Source: an uncultured Prevotellaceae bacterium
GTDB lineage: Bacteria; Bacteroidota; Bacteroidia; Bacteroidales; Muribaculaceae
Direction: 5' to 3'
Assembly: GCA_900316835.1 (NCBI GenBank)
Contig: ONEL01000018.1
Span: forward strand, 1 to 47,866
DNA length: 47,866 nt
Within the stretch, counting starts at the first letter, position 1; every line of letters begins with the position of its first letter. The position numbers and the translations under genes were made by a program. Of the stretch, positions 34,594 to 43,317 are shown piece by piece. The notes below the pieces were generated by a model. The model was not told the DNA's origin. It did no database searches and was given only the letters and a program-made list of their open reading frames with translations.

Positions 34594-34837
34594 TACCTGT
34601 TGGCGGAATTAAGCTGACAATGAATTATAATAAAACATGTTGGCTTTCAGGCATTAGCGTCGAAGACGCTGGACGGGTCGAAGACCCCGACTTTGTGCGT
34701 AAGACCATGCAAGAACCCCATAGGGGTTCGCAGCTTGGTCCTTGCTGAATCTAACGAAAAGTTCCTCTTCGAGGAACTTCTTCATTATCAATATTTTCTA
34801 TCATAATGTGATGTTTTATTAATTCCGCCAACGGGTA
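34594..34837. mobile_element. MITE-like element (244 bp, 19-bp terminal inverted repeats)
   Basis: Left end TACCTGTTGGCGGAATTAA (34594-34612) and right end TTAATTCCGCCAACGGGTA (34819-34837) are inverted repeats with one mismatch. Inside there is no gene but four hairpins: AGCGTC-GAA-GACGCT, GGGTC-GAA-GACCC, AACCCCATAGGGGTT, and AAGTTCCTC-TTC-GAGGAACTT. The terminal sequence matches the IS end at 47756 (TACCCGTTGGCGGGATTAA), so it is probably a short relative of that IS moved by its transposase. A target duplication is not evident. Confidence 0.75.
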
Positions 34838-35018
34838 TTGCATATATAGCAATATTTTTTATTTCTAAGATTTTTTGTTCAAAAGTAGTTAAAATAATCC
34901 TGTTCTAAGCAAAATATGGATAGTATTTGGGAATTTATATAACCTTTACTTTTTCAAGGCTTTATTATAGTTGTGAAAATAAAATGGTGCAGGTGGTGAT
35001 ATTCTCAATTTTATTAAT

Positions 35019-35026
35019 TATCTTTG
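35019..35026 (+). promoter_or_regulatory. -7 element of the ybeY-mnmG unit
   Basis: TATCTTTG, 30 bases before the ybeY start; fits TAnnTTTG. Confidence 0.55.
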
Positions 35027-35055
35027 CATCTGTTTTTTTGAAAAAACGCTGTTAA

Positions 35056-35490
35056 ATGGAAATTAACTACTTGGTGGAGAATGTTGAGATGCCTGCACTC
35101 AACGAGGAGGCATTAATGAGCTGGATAGAGGCCGTGGCACGCAATCATGACAAGAGTGTGGGCGCGCTCACCTATATCTTCTGCGACGATGAATACATTC
35201 TCGCTACCAATCGACAGTTCTTGCAACATGACTATTACACCGATATTATCACCTTCGACTACAGTCGTCGCCATCGCATCGCGGGCGACATGGTGATCTC
35301 GCTCGACACAGTGCGCAGCAACTCGCAGCAGCTAGGAGTGAACTATGACAGTGAACTGCTGCGAGTGATTATACACGGTGTACTACACTTGTGTGGCATT
35401 AACGACAAGGGACCCGGCGAGCGCGAGATCATGGAGCGCCACGAGAACGAAGCCCTTGCCATTGTTCCTGAAAATATCTTCGCAAAATGA
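35056..35490 (+). CDS. ybeY: rRNA maturation endonuclease YbeY
   Basis: A 144-residue metalloprotein of the YbeY/UPF0054 family, acting in 16S rRNA 3'-end maturation and late 70S ribosome quality control in the cytoplasm. The zinc site region is HGVLHLCGINDKG with H107 and H111. The third histidine of the usual HGxLHLxGYDH is replaced (aspartate 117 in the DK of NDKG), which I recall as usual in Bacteroidetes. The substrate-side strand ILATNRQFLQHDYYTDIITF is also typical. It overlaps mnmG by four bases, so the pair is co-translated. Confidence 0.9.
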   Translation: MEINYLVENVEMPALNEEALMSWIEAVARNHDKSVGALTYIFCDDEYILATNRQFLQHDYYTDIITFDYSRRHRIAGDMVISLDTVRSNSQQLGVNYDSELLRVIIHGVLHLCGINDKGPGEREIMERHENEALAIVPENIFAK

Positions 35491-37364
35491 GGTTTGACTA
35501 CGACGTGATAGTGATAGGTGCCGGTCATGCCGGGTGTGAAGCCGCGTGTGCGGCTGCACGGCTAGGTTCGTCAACCCTGCTCATCACTATGGACATGAAC
35601 AAGATAGCACAAATGAGCTGTAACCCCGCCGTGGGTGGAATTGCCAAGGGGCAAATAGTGCGCGAGATTGATGCTTTGGGAGGACAAATGGGTATCGTCA
35701 CCGATCGCTCATCAATCCAGTTTCGCATGCTCAACCGCAGCAAGGGACCAGCAATGTGGAGCCCACGCAGCCAGAGCGACCGCACGCGCTTCATTGAGAA
35801 CTGGCGCAAAATTCTTGACTCTACACCACAGCTTTTTCAATGGCAAGACAGCGCTACCGAGCTCGTTGTCGAAGACGGCATGGTGAAAGGTGTGAAGACA
35901 GCCTTTGGCGTCACTTTTCAAGCTAAAGCTGTAGTGCTCACCGCTGGCACTTTCCTCAATGGCTTGATGCATGTGGGACAGGTGCAAGTGGAAGGTGGTC
36001 GTGTGTCGGAACCCGCATCGCGAGGCATCACCGAGCAACTGGTGCGGCTGGGTTTTGTATCTAACCGCATGAAGACTGGCACCCCTGTGCGCCTTGACGC
36101 GCGCACTATCGACTACTCGCTGGCTACCCGCCAAGATGGGGAGCAGGATTTCCACCATTTCTCTTTCTTGCCAAGCGTGCATAGCGACCTCAAGCAACGT
36201 CCATGCTGGATAGTGTATACCAACGATGAGGTGCATCAAGTTCTGCGCGAAGGACTACCCTACTCTCCCCTTTATAATGGCCAAATCCAGAGCGTGGGAC
36301 CACGCTACTGTCCCAGCATTGAGACAAAACTCGTCACCTTCCCCGACAAAGACTCGCATCAGCTCTTCATTGAACCCGAGGGCGAAACCACGCAGGAGAT
36401 GTACCTGAACGGGTTCTCATCTTCAATGCCATGGAATGTGCAAGTGGAGGCAATAAGTAAAATTCCAGCATTGCGCAACGCGCAGATTTATCGCCCTGGC
36501 TATGCCATAGAATATGACTTCTTCGACCCTCGACAGCTCAACCATAACTTGGAAACAAAGCTCATTAAGAACCTGTTTTTTGCAGGACAAGTGAATGGCA
36601 CCACGGGCTATGAAGAAGCCGCGGGACAAGGGCTGATTGCAGGCATCAACGCGCACCTCAGCATTGAGGGGAAAGAGCCGTTTGTGCTACAGCGCAACGA
36701 GGCCTACATAGGTGTGCTCATCGACGACCTGGTGACTAAAGGTGTCGACGAGCCTTATCGCATGTTTACGTCGCGCGCCGAACACCGCATCTTGCTGCGA
36801 CAAGACGACGCCGACATGCGTCTCACTCCACTGGGCTACAAGCTGGGTTTAGCTACACAAGAACGCTATGACCTGATGCGCTCTAAACAGCAACAAGTGG
36901 AAGACTTGGTGCAGTTTGCACGTGACTTCTCGGTGAAGGCGGCACTCATCAACCCATCACTGCAAAGTGCTGGACTACAGACCATTAAACAAGGCGTAAA
37001 ACTATATGACTTGCTACTGCGCCCACAACTGACAATCAGTAAGTTAGCTGAGTTTATCCCATCTCTTTCGGCTAAGATTGATAGCCTTGAAAACGAACGT
37101 CGCGACGAGATTGTGGAGGCTGCCGAGATAAAAATTAAATATCACGGATACATCCAGCGAGAGGAAATGATTGCCGACAAAATAGGACGACTTGAAAAAT
37201 TAAATATAAAAGGTAAGTTTGACTATCCTTCTATTCTCCAACTTTCGACCGAGGCACGTCAAAAACTTGAGAAAATTAACCCCGAAACTATAGGACAAGC
37301 ATCACGCATCCCTGGCATATCACCCAGCGATATCAACATCCTGCTTGTGCTCATGGGAAGATAA
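35487..37364 (+). CDS. mnmG: tRNA uridine-5-carboxymethylaminomethyl(34) synthesis FAD protein MnmG (GidA)
   Basis: A 625-residue FAD enzyme. With MnmE it forms the carboxymethylaminomethyl group on U34 of several tRNAs. The FAD-binding GAGHAGCEAA is at residues 11-20, followed by NPAVGGIAKGQIVREIDALGG, the signature of the family. The tRNA-binding C-terminal helices close with GISPSDINILLVLMGR. Length is standard. The start overlaps ybeY by four bases. A parS-like site lies in the spacer just after the stop codon. In many bacteria gidA lies close to oriC. Confidence 0.97.
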   Translation: MRFDYDVIVIGAGHAGCEAACAAARLGSSTLLITMDMNKIAQMSCNPAVGGIAKGQIVREIDALGGQMGIVTDRSSIQFRMLNRSKGPAMWSPRSQSDRTRFIENWRKILDSTPQLFQWQDSATELVVEDGMVKGVKTAFGVTFQAKAVVLTAGTFLNGLMHVGQVQVEGGRVSEPASRGITEQLVRLGFVSNRMKTGTPVRLDARTIDYSLATRQDGEQDFHHFSFLPSVHSDLKQRPCWIVYTNDEVHQVLREGLPYSPLYNGQIQSVGPRYCPSIETKLVTFPDKDSHQLFIEPEGETTQEMYLNGFSSSMPWNVQVEAISKIPALRNAQIYRPGYAIEYDFFDPRQLNHNLETKLIKNLFFAGQVNGTTGYEEAAGQGLIAGINAHLSIEGKEPFVLQRNEAYIGVLIDDLVTKGVDEPYRMFTSRAEHRILLRQDDADMRLTPLGYKLGLATQERYDLMRSKQQQVEDLVQFARDFSVKAALINPSLQSAGLQTIKQGVKLYDLLLRPQLTISKLAEFIPSLSAKIDSLENERRDEIVEAAEIKIKYHGYIQREEMIADKIGRLEKLNIKGKFDYPSILQLSTEARQKLEKINPETIGQASRIPGISPSDINILLVLMGR

Positions 37365-37376
37365 AATAACGTGAAA

Positions 37377-37392
37377 TGTTTCACGTGGAACA
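37377..37392. promoter_or_regulatory. parS-like site 1
   Basis: TGTTTCACGTGGAACA, between mnmG and apt. It matches the parS consensus TGTTNCACGTGNAACA at all fixed positions, with T at the first N and G at the second. Flanking bases extend a second overlapping palindrome (CGTGAAATGTTTCACG). Confidence 0.65.
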
Positions 37393-37459
37393 ATTAATAT
37401 TTTTCTCCTACTCCACCACACTACTCTCGAATAATATACAAAAAAAATAATTTGCCATC

Positions 37460-38002
37460 ATGGAAAAAGAATTGATTGAAAAAGTAAAAAGTACAGTAAG
37501 AAATATCCCCGATTTTCCAGTTAAAGGGATCCAGTTTAAAGATCTTACCACAGCTTTTAAAGACCCCGAATCGCTCAAAATAATGTGCGACGCACTCATC
37601 GAACTTTATAAGGATAAAGGTATAACCAAGGTTGTGGGCATTGAGGCTCGTGGATTTATTTTTGGAGCTATTCTTGCCGCTGGTCTTGGCGCAGGATTTG
37701 TGCCACTGCGCAAACCAGGCAAACTTCCAGCCAAGACTATTAAGAAAACCTACACTAAGGAGTATGGCGAGGACACCATCGAGATTCATGAAGATGCCAT
37801 CAACGAGAACGATGTGGTACTCATACACGATGACTTGCTAGCCACTGGTGGCACCATGGTTGCCGCTCTCGACCTTGTGCGAGACATGAACCCCAAGAAA
37901 GTTTACATCAACTTTATTTGCGAACTTGTAGATCTCAAAGGTCGCGAACTCTTTCCAGCCGACGTGGAAGTTACTTCACTATTCGACTTCGCAGGCGAAT
38001 AA
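37460..38002 (+). CDS. apt: Adenine phosphoribosyltransferase
   Basis: A 180-residue purine salvage enzyme that makes AMP from adenine and PRPP in the cytoplasm. FPVKGIQFKDLTTAF near the N-terminus and the PRPP-binding loop VVLIHDDLLATGGTMVAA (about 124-141) are characteristic. VVGIEARGFIFGA (about 55-67) is the family's second motif. Length is typical. The gene lies between mnmG and uvrC, a conserved arrangement in Bacteroidales. Confidence 0.95.
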   Translation: MEKELIEKVKSTVRNIPDFPVKGIQFKDLTTAFKDPESLKIMCDALIELYKDKGITKVVGIEARGFIFGAILAAGLGAGFVPLRKPGKLPAKTIKKTYTKEYGEDTIEIHEDAINENDVVLIHDDLLATGGTMVAALDLVRDMNPKKVYINFICELVDLKGRELFPADVEVTSLFDFAGE

Positions 38003-38013
38003 TGCTAGTATCT

Positions 38014-38066
38014 TAATCTAGAAAGTCTAGTCAATCTAGAATGTCTAGAAAATCTAGTTAATCTAG
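38014..38066. repeat. 9-bp tandem repeat with CTAG core
   Basis: CTAG occurs at 38018, 38027, 38036, 38045, 38054 and 38063, exactly nine bases apart (units such as AATCTAGAA and AAGTCTAGT); a seventh is out of phase at 38005. It lies between apt and uvrC. Confidence 0.85.
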
Positions 38067-38116
38067 CACATCATTAAAGAAAAAATAAACCTCTCCTCCA
38101 CCCTATTTTTTATATA

Positions 38117-39943
38117 ATGCGCGAAGAACTGAAACTGAAAATATCGCTCCTTCCTACTAGCCCAGGTGTGTATCAATACCTGAACAAGGAAGGAGTGGTA
38201 ATTTATGTGGGAAAAGCTAAAAACCTGAAACGGCGCGTGAGTTCTTATTTCAACCGCGTGCATCCTGTAGTGCGCACTAATCTGCTTGTGCGTAACATCT
38301 GGGATATGAAATATATCGTGGTTAATAGTGAGGAGGAAGCACTCGACCTTGAAAATAGTCTTATCAAGGAGTTTCAACCACGCTATAACGTGCTACTCAA
38401 GGACGACAAGTCTTATCCATGGATTTGCGTTACTAAGGAACTTTTTCCTCGAGTTTTTATCACTCGCGAGAAACACACACGGGGTGCCAAATACTTTGGG
38501 CCCTACCCCAAGACCGAAGTGGCTCACGCGCTTGTGGACACTCTCAAGCAGCTCTACCCTATCCGCACTTGTCGGCATCCTCTCAACGAGGAAAATGTGT
38601 CAGCACGAAAATATAAACTTTGCCTGCAATACCACATCAAGAATTGCGAAGGTTGCTGCCAGGGATTTGTTTCACATGAAACATATAGTGCCTACATTGC
38701 CGACATTATAAAAATTCTCAATGGCGACACTAAGCAAGTGAGCGATTTTCTCAAGCAGGAAATGATGGAAAAAGCCGCCGAACTAAAGTTTGAGGACGCC
38801 GAATTGCTCAAGCGTAAATATCAGTTGCTGGAGTCTTATAGGGCTAAATCGGTGATCGTAAACACAGCTATTCACAATGTGGATGTGTTTAGCATTGTGC
38901 GCGACGACACGGCTGCCTATGTCAACTACATGCACCTGCGCAATGGAGCCATTGTGCAAAGCATGACTGTGGAATATAAGTTCCAGGATGCCGGAAGCGA
39001 TGAGACACCGCAGGAAATACTTTCAACTGCCGTACGCGATATTCGTGAAAGATTTGCCCACACCTATGAGCAGGATCGAGTAAAGGAAATTCTAGTTAAT
39101 GTGGTGCCTGATTTTGAAATTGAAGGAATTGATTACATTGTGCCACAGCGAGGCGACAAGCGCAAGCTGGTGGCTATATCGCTTAAGAATGCTGAGCAAT
39201 ATCGCACCGAGAAATACAAGCGCATGGAAAAACTAAATCCTGAGCAACGTGTCATGCGCACTCTCACCACCATGATGAAAGATTTACACCTTCCCGGCTT
39301 GCCTCACCACATTGAGTGTTTCGACAACAGTAGCATTTCAGGAACTAACGCTGTTGCTTCATGCGTGGTGTTTAGAGATGCGAAACCTTCTAAAAAAGAC
39401 TATCGTCACTTTAATATAAAAGAAGCCGACGGCAGCGACGACTATGCCTCAATGCGTGAAGTAATGCATCGACGCTATTCACGACTTTTGAGCGAGGGTC
39501 AGGAATTACCACAGCTTGTGGTTGTGGATGGTGGCAAAGGTCAGCTTAATGCCGCGGTGGAAGTAATCGATGAACTAGGACTACGAGAGGAAATAGCTTT
39601 AATTGGCATTGCCAAGCGTCTTGACGAAATATATTTTCCTGGCGATAGTGTGCCACTTTACATTGACAAGAATAGTGAGACGTTGCGCATTATACAACGT
39701 CTGCGCGACGAGGCTCACCGTTTTGGCATCACTCATCATCGCAACAAGCGCAGCAAGTCACAACTGCACAGTCAGCTCGATGATATAAAAGGCATTGGTC
39801 CCAAAACTCGCACAGCGCTTCTCAAGCACTTCAAGAGTGTGAAACGCCTGAAAACAGCTTCGCCCAGTGAAATAGCTCTTGTTGTGGGCGACGCTAAAGC
39901 GCGTCTTGTTATTAGTGCATTAGAACAAAATAGTGAAGAATAA
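38117..39943 (+). CDS. uvrC: Excinuclease ABC subunit C
   Basis: A 608-residue nucleotide-excision-repair nuclease that cuts on both sides of a lesion after UvrAB loading. The GIY-YIG domain is at the N-terminus (GVYQYLNKEGVVIYVGKAKN, residues 14-33). A UVR domain is near 200-240. The RNase-H-like C-terminal nuclease has VVDGGKGQLNAA near 470. The end is a helix-hairpin-helix, IKGIGPKTRTALLKHF. All parts are present, and length is as expected. A parS-like 16-mer (38668-38683) lies inside the coding sequence. Confidence 0.97.
   Translation: MREELKLKISLLPTSPGVYQYLNKEGVVIYVGKAKNLKRRVSSYFNRVHPVVRTNLLVRNIWDMKYIVVNSEEEALDLENSLIKEFQPRYNVLLKDDKSYPWICVTKELFPRVFITREKHTRGAKYFGPYPKTEVAHALVDTLKQLYPIRTCRHPLNEENVSARKYKLCLQYHIKNCEGCCQGFVSHETYSAYIADIIKILNGDTKQVSDFLKQEMMEKAAELKFEDAELLKRKYQLLESYRAKSVIVNTAIHNVDVFSIVRDDTAAYVNYMHLRNGAIVQSMTVEYKFQDAGSDETPQEILSTAVRDIRERFAHTYEQDRVKEILVNVVPDFEIEGIDYIVPQRGDKRKLVAISLKNAEQYRTEKYKRMEKLNPEQRVMRTLTTMMKDLHLPGLPHHIECFDNSSISGTNAVASCVVFRDAKPSKKDYRHFNIKEADGSDDYASMREVMHRRYSRLLSEGQELPQLVVVDGGKGQLNAAVEVIDELGLREEIALIGIAKRLDEIYFPGDSVPLYIDKNSETLRIIQRLRDEAHRFGITHHRNKRSKSQLHSQLDDIKGIGPKTRTALLKHFKSVKRLKTASPSEIALVVGDAKARLVISALEQNSEE
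38668..38683. promoter_or_regulatory. parS-like site 2 (inside uvrC)
   Basis: TGTTTCACATGAAACA differs from the classic parS TGTTTCACGTGAAACA only at one central base. It is 1.3 kb from site 1. Confidence 0.45.
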
Positions 39944-40195
39944 CATCTCCTTCCATGCTAACTTTTACAGTAAAAAAATAATTTTATCCCCAAAAAAAGA
40001 TTATTGGCTAAAATAGTGAGTAGGGGAGAGGTAATTGATTATTTTCCCTGTAAAAATAGGATAGTAGGGAAGAGGTGGTTATTTTTATGTATTTTTTAAT
40101 TTTTCTGAAAGAAAAATAGGGTAGGAGTATATTATGATTTAAATTACTGTTAATCAAATATTTAATACTTAAAAACCTTAATTTTATCTCAATTT
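39944..40195. other. Spacer after uvrC with degenerate repeats
   Basis: No gene. Two imperfect copies of a block starting AAAATAG and ending in TTATTTT (40010-40045, 40052-40088), each with an AGTAGGG(G/A)AGAGGT core, and a shorter third piece at 40111-40127. Confidence 0.4.
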
Positions 40196-40222
40196 AACGC
40201 CATTATTTTGGCGTTTTTTTAT
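40196..40222 (+). terminator. Terminator downstream of uvrC
   Basis: AACGCCA (40196-40202) pairs with TGGCGTT (40209-40215), followed by TTTTTTT. It is 250 bases past uvrC. Confidence 0.8.
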
Positions 40223-40442
40223 TTTCACGACCATTTATTGGAGTCTCACACCGCTTCTTTGAGCCAATTTGTAACTCTAGTTTTAAACCAAATCCGTCCA
40301 CACGTTTCTTAAAATTCTAAAATTAATTTAATTAAACAAGATGAACAGACAAAATAAAAACTTTCCACCGCGGTTGGTTCTTAGACTGCACGCGGTGGGA
40401 AGTATGGCAAATAACTGCCGGAGGAAAAAATATCCTTTAAAA

Positions 40443-41066
40443 TTATTCAGTCAGTTTTACTGGAGGCCAACCATAATCTTGATACATGGTGGCGGCAATA
40501 TTGTGTTTCTTTACATAGGCGCTAACAGCTTGTGTGCGCAACGTGTCATGCTGTTTATCGCTTGATTCTATTTTTTGGAAAGCCTCAAGCTTGTCGCCAA
40601 AAATTTTCTTTGCAGTGGGCAAATAATTGCTGCCATCTCCCACCTTATCAAAACTGGTAATCTTCCATGCATTGCTTGCAACATTCAAGTGGAACAGACC
40701 TGGATGACTGCCACCCGACACTGTTTTTAGTGTATCGCCACTGAGATTATAGTTAAATACCCAGAATGAACCCCACACCTTCACGTCGGTGCTGTCGCTA
40801 TCGTCCACATCTATCACGTTAGATACAGGAATGCACATCTCACCTGGTGAATACTGGCTACCAATAGAATCAACCAAATATTTTTCAATTAAAGCTACAT
40901 AGGCTTCATAGCCACTTGCAATGCTATCTATACTATCACTTGCTTGAATAGAGTCATTTTCACCGCTAGCAGCTTGCTTTCCAGCACATGAACCCATCAC
41001 TGCGGTAATGCTAATAAGCATTACTGCCATTAACGACCATAATTGTTTCATCATCATAATTTTCAA
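40443..41066 (-). CDS. Lipoprotein of unknown function
   Basis: A 207-residue exported lipoprotein. The signal peptide ends in a lipobox VMGSCAGK (Cys at about residue 27), so the mature protein would be lipid-anchored. After an acidic Ser/Asp-rich linker, the rest is a compact domain with conserved-looking SFWVFNYNLSGDTLKTVSGGSHPGLF and KVGDGSNYLPTAKKIFG. I do not recognise the family. The start ATG at 41066 is followed closely by in-frame ATGs (codons 4-6), so the exact start is uncertain. The promoter is TACCTTTG at 41118-41125 (minus). Confidence 0.7.
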   Translation of the reverse strand: MKIMMMKQLWSLMAVMLISITAVMGSCAGKQAASGENDSIQASDSIDSIASGYEAYVALIEKYLVDSIGSQYSPGEMCIPVSNVIDVDDSDSTDVKVWGSFWVFNYNLSGDTLKTVSGGSHPGLFHLNVASNAWKITSFDKVGDGSNYLPTAKKIFGDKLEAFQKIESSDKQHDTLRTQAVSAYVKKHNIAATMYQDYGWPPVKLTE

Positions 41067-41086
41067 ATTTTTAGAGTAATTTTAAA

Positions 41087-41125
41087 CATAATGGAATAAT
41101 TATTCCATTATGGGTGGCAAAGGTA
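41087..41125 (-). promoter_or_regulatory. Promoter and 26-bp palindrome of the lipoprotein gene
   Basis: TACCTTTG (41118-41125, minus) is the -7 element. A perfect 26-bp palindrome (41087-41112; half CATAATGGAATAA) sits between it and the start codon, where the message would begin. It could be an operator or an RNA hairpin at the very 5' end. Confidence 0.6.
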
Positions 41126-41599
41126 GTAAAGAATTTCAATTTTCAAAATTAATTATACTATTTTAGTTATTCACAATGCGGTTGTTGATAAATTATGGAA
41201 AATGGTGATTAAGGCGGTGGAAAACTTTTTGAAAAAAAGTAAACAAAAAATTTGGATTTTGAGACGTTATACCGGCTTATACAGAAATTTTCAAAATCCA
41301 AATAAATAATTCACAATTTATAAAATCACTTTTAAACACGTTTTCCCCAAGTTTTTGTGACTTTTTTTCAATAAAATTATTAACTTTGCGCATTATTCAC
41401 AGCTTGTTAATAAAGTCTAGAAATAGTTATAAATCAGTATTTAAAGTTGTAAATAACCATTTAAAAACTTTTTTTCTATTGTATATAACTCAAAAGTCAA
41501 GTTTTATTAAAAAAAGTTTTGCACTGAATTAACAGACTATTATCATCATCAATAAACTTTTATATAAATAATTAATTAAAATAAAAATATATTGATATT
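41126..41599. other. AT-rich intergenic region with DnaA-box-like words
   Basis: No gene. DnaA-box-like 9-mers: TTATTCACA at 41167-41175 and 41393-41401; on the other strand TGTTGATAA (41183-41191), TGTTAATAA (41405-41413) and TGTAAATAA (41448-41456). A promoter-like TAACTTTG is at 41381-41388. The region lies between the minus-strand lipoprotein gene and plus-strand nadA, a transcription divergence. It could be a replication origin or merely a long AT-rich leader for nadA. Confidence 0.35.
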
Positions 41600-42589
41600 A
41601 TGAATGTTGAAAAAGGCTATGTTGAGGCTACTATCCCTGCAGGGATTGATCTCAAAGAAGAAATATTGAAACTCAAGAAGGAGAAGAATGCCGTGATTAT
41701 GGCGCACTTCTATCAGCGCGATGAAATTCAGGATCTAGCCGACTACATTGGCGACAGCCTGGCGCTGGCGCAGCTTGCTCAAGATGTAGACGCTCCAGTG
41801 ATTGTGCTTTGTGGTGTGCACTTCATGGGAGAGACTGCTAAGATTCTTAGTCCTGAGAAAACAGTTATTGTTCCTGATCTCAACGCCGGGTGTTCATTGA
41901 GCGACAGCTGTCCGGCACAAGAGTTTGAGGCTTTCATTAATGAACATCCCGGTCACACTGTCATTAGCTATGCTAACACTAGCGCTGCCGTCAAGGCGTT
42001 GACCGACGTTATCGTCACCAGTGGTAACGCCAAGCAAATAGTAGACAGTTTTCCTGAAGATGAGAAACTAATATTTGGCCCTGACCGCAACTTGGGAAAC
42101 TATATAAATAGCATCACTGGCCGTAACATGGTGGTGTGGGACGGATATTGCGAGGTGCATGAGAAATTCTCGATCGAAAAGATTGTTGAACTCAAGAAGC
42201 AATACCCTGAGGCTAAGGTGCTGGTGCACCCCGAGTGTCCTAAACCCATTCGCTTGATTGCTGACAAAATAGGATCGACTAAGGCATTGCTCGACTTTGC
42301 CGTCGCCGACGAGTGCCAGCAGTTTATAGTTGCTACCGAGAGCGGCATTCTCTATGAGATGAAGAAACGTTGTCCAGACAAGGAATTTATTCCCGCTCCA
42401 CCCGACGATGCTGGTTGCTCGTGCAACGAGTGTGCTTACATGAAGCTTATCACTCTTGAGAAGCTATATAATTCGCTCAAATACATGGCTCCCACCATCG
42501 AGATTGATGAGGCCACTCGTGTGCGTGCCGTGCGTCCCATTGAGCGAATGCTGGAGATTTCTAACCGCTTGGGATTAATAAAAAAATAA
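41600..42589 (+). CDS. nadA: Quinolinate synthase NadA
   Basis: A 329-residue 4Fe-4S enzyme of de novo NAD synthesis; it joins iminoaspartate and dihydroxyacetone phosphate to quinolinate. Cluster cysteines fit the family: GCSLSDSCP near 97-105, and GCSCNECAYMK near 275-285. Substrate-binding AHFYQRDEIQDLADYIGDS (about 35-53) and VHPECPKPI are also typical. Length is usual. nadB and nadC are not in the window. It has a long leader if the TAACTTTG at 41381 is its promoter. Confidence 0.95.
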   Translation: MNVEKGYVEATIPAGIDLKEEILKLKKEKNAVIMAHFYQRDEIQDLADYIGDSLALAQLAQDVDAPVIVLCGVHFMGETAKILSPEKTVIVPDLNAGCSLSDSCPAQEFEAFINEHPGHTVISYANTSAAVKALTDVIVTSGNAKQIVDSFPEDEKLIFGPDRNLGNYINSITGRNMVVWDGYCEVHEKFSIEKIVELKKQYPEAKVLVHPECPKPIRLIADKIGSTKALLDFAVADECQQFIVATESGILYEMKKRCPDKEFIPAPPDDAGCSCNECAYMKLITLEKLYNSLKYMAPTIEIDEATRVRAVRPIERMLEISNRLGLIKK

Positions 42590-42615
42590 CTAATTATTAA
42601 GCCACCTAAAACTCA

Positions 42616-43242
42616 ATGAAGAAAGTATCTTTATTATTAACAATAATATTAAATATTACAATTGTTATGGCACAAAATAGTGTACTGGATTTTACAGTAA
42701 AAGACCGCAAGGGTAATGACGTGGCATTGAGTGAATACAAAGGTAAGGTGTTGCTCATTGTAAACACTGCTACCAAGTGTGGCTTCACTCCTCAATACGA
42801 AGAACTAGAAGCGCTCTACAAGGCTTATAAGGATAAAGGTCTTGAAATTCTTGACTTCCCATGCAATCAGTTTGGTAATCAAGCGCCTGGTAGCGACGAG
42901 GAGATAGCACAGTTTTGCTCTCTTAATTACGGCACTGAGTTTCCACAGTTCAAGAAAATTGAGGTAAACGGTGAAAATGAAGACCCATTGTTTACTTATT
43001 TGAAAAAAGAAAAAGGTTTTGAAGGTTTCAACCTTGAGCATCCCATTGGCAAAATTCTTGATGAGATGATGACTAAAGCCGATCCTGACTATACTACAAA
43101 ACCCGACATCAAGTGGAACTTCACCAAGTTCCTTGTCGACAAGGAAGGCAAGGTTATAGCCCGCTATGAGCCCACTCATGATATCAAGCTCATTGAGCAA
43201 GACATCAAGAAACTGCTTGGCTGCGCCTGCTGCTGCAAGTGA
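42616..43242 (+). CDS. Glutathione-peroxidase-like protein, exported
   Basis: A 208-residue thiol peroxidase of the glutathione peroxidase family with a signal peptide (residues 1-19, cleavage near VMAQ), so it acts in the periplasm or on the surface. The catalytic site is [13 protein letters not shown] with Cys (C55) in place of selenocysteine; [12 protein letters not shown] and [14 protein letters not shown] complete the family motifs. In bacteria such enzymes normally use thioredoxin. The C-terminus ends in CACCCK, a tight group of four cysteines not usual for the family. It might bind metal or take part in disulfide exchange. It follows nadA by 26 bases, perhaps in one operon. Confidence 0.9.
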   Translation: MKKVSLLLTIILNITIVMAQNSVLDFTVKDRKGNDVALSEYKGKVLLIVNTATKCGFTPQYEELEALYKAYKDKGLEILDFPCNQFGNQAPGSDEEIAQFCSLNYGTEFPQFKKIEVNGENEDPLFTYLKKEKGFEGFNLEHPIGKILDEMMTKADPDYTTKPDIKWNFTKFLVDKEGKVIARYEPTHDIKLIEQDIKKLLGCACCCK

Positions 43243-43269
43243 GAATATTAGTTTATATAAAATAATTAA

Positions 43270-43317
43270 TTGTGGCTACCTCTAGTAATCAACTACTAGG
43301 TAGCCACAAATTTTTTA
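43270..43317. terminator. Bidirectional terminator after gpx
   Basis: TTGTGGCTACCT (43270-43281) pairs with 43298-43309, followed by ATTTTTTAT. It serves the plus-strand gpx gene and, from the other side, the ATPase gene ending at 43315. Confidence 0.8.

Noticed and set aside
41402..41599. Riboswitch in the nadA leader
   Set aside because: The leader is almost pure AT with no paired core I could draw.
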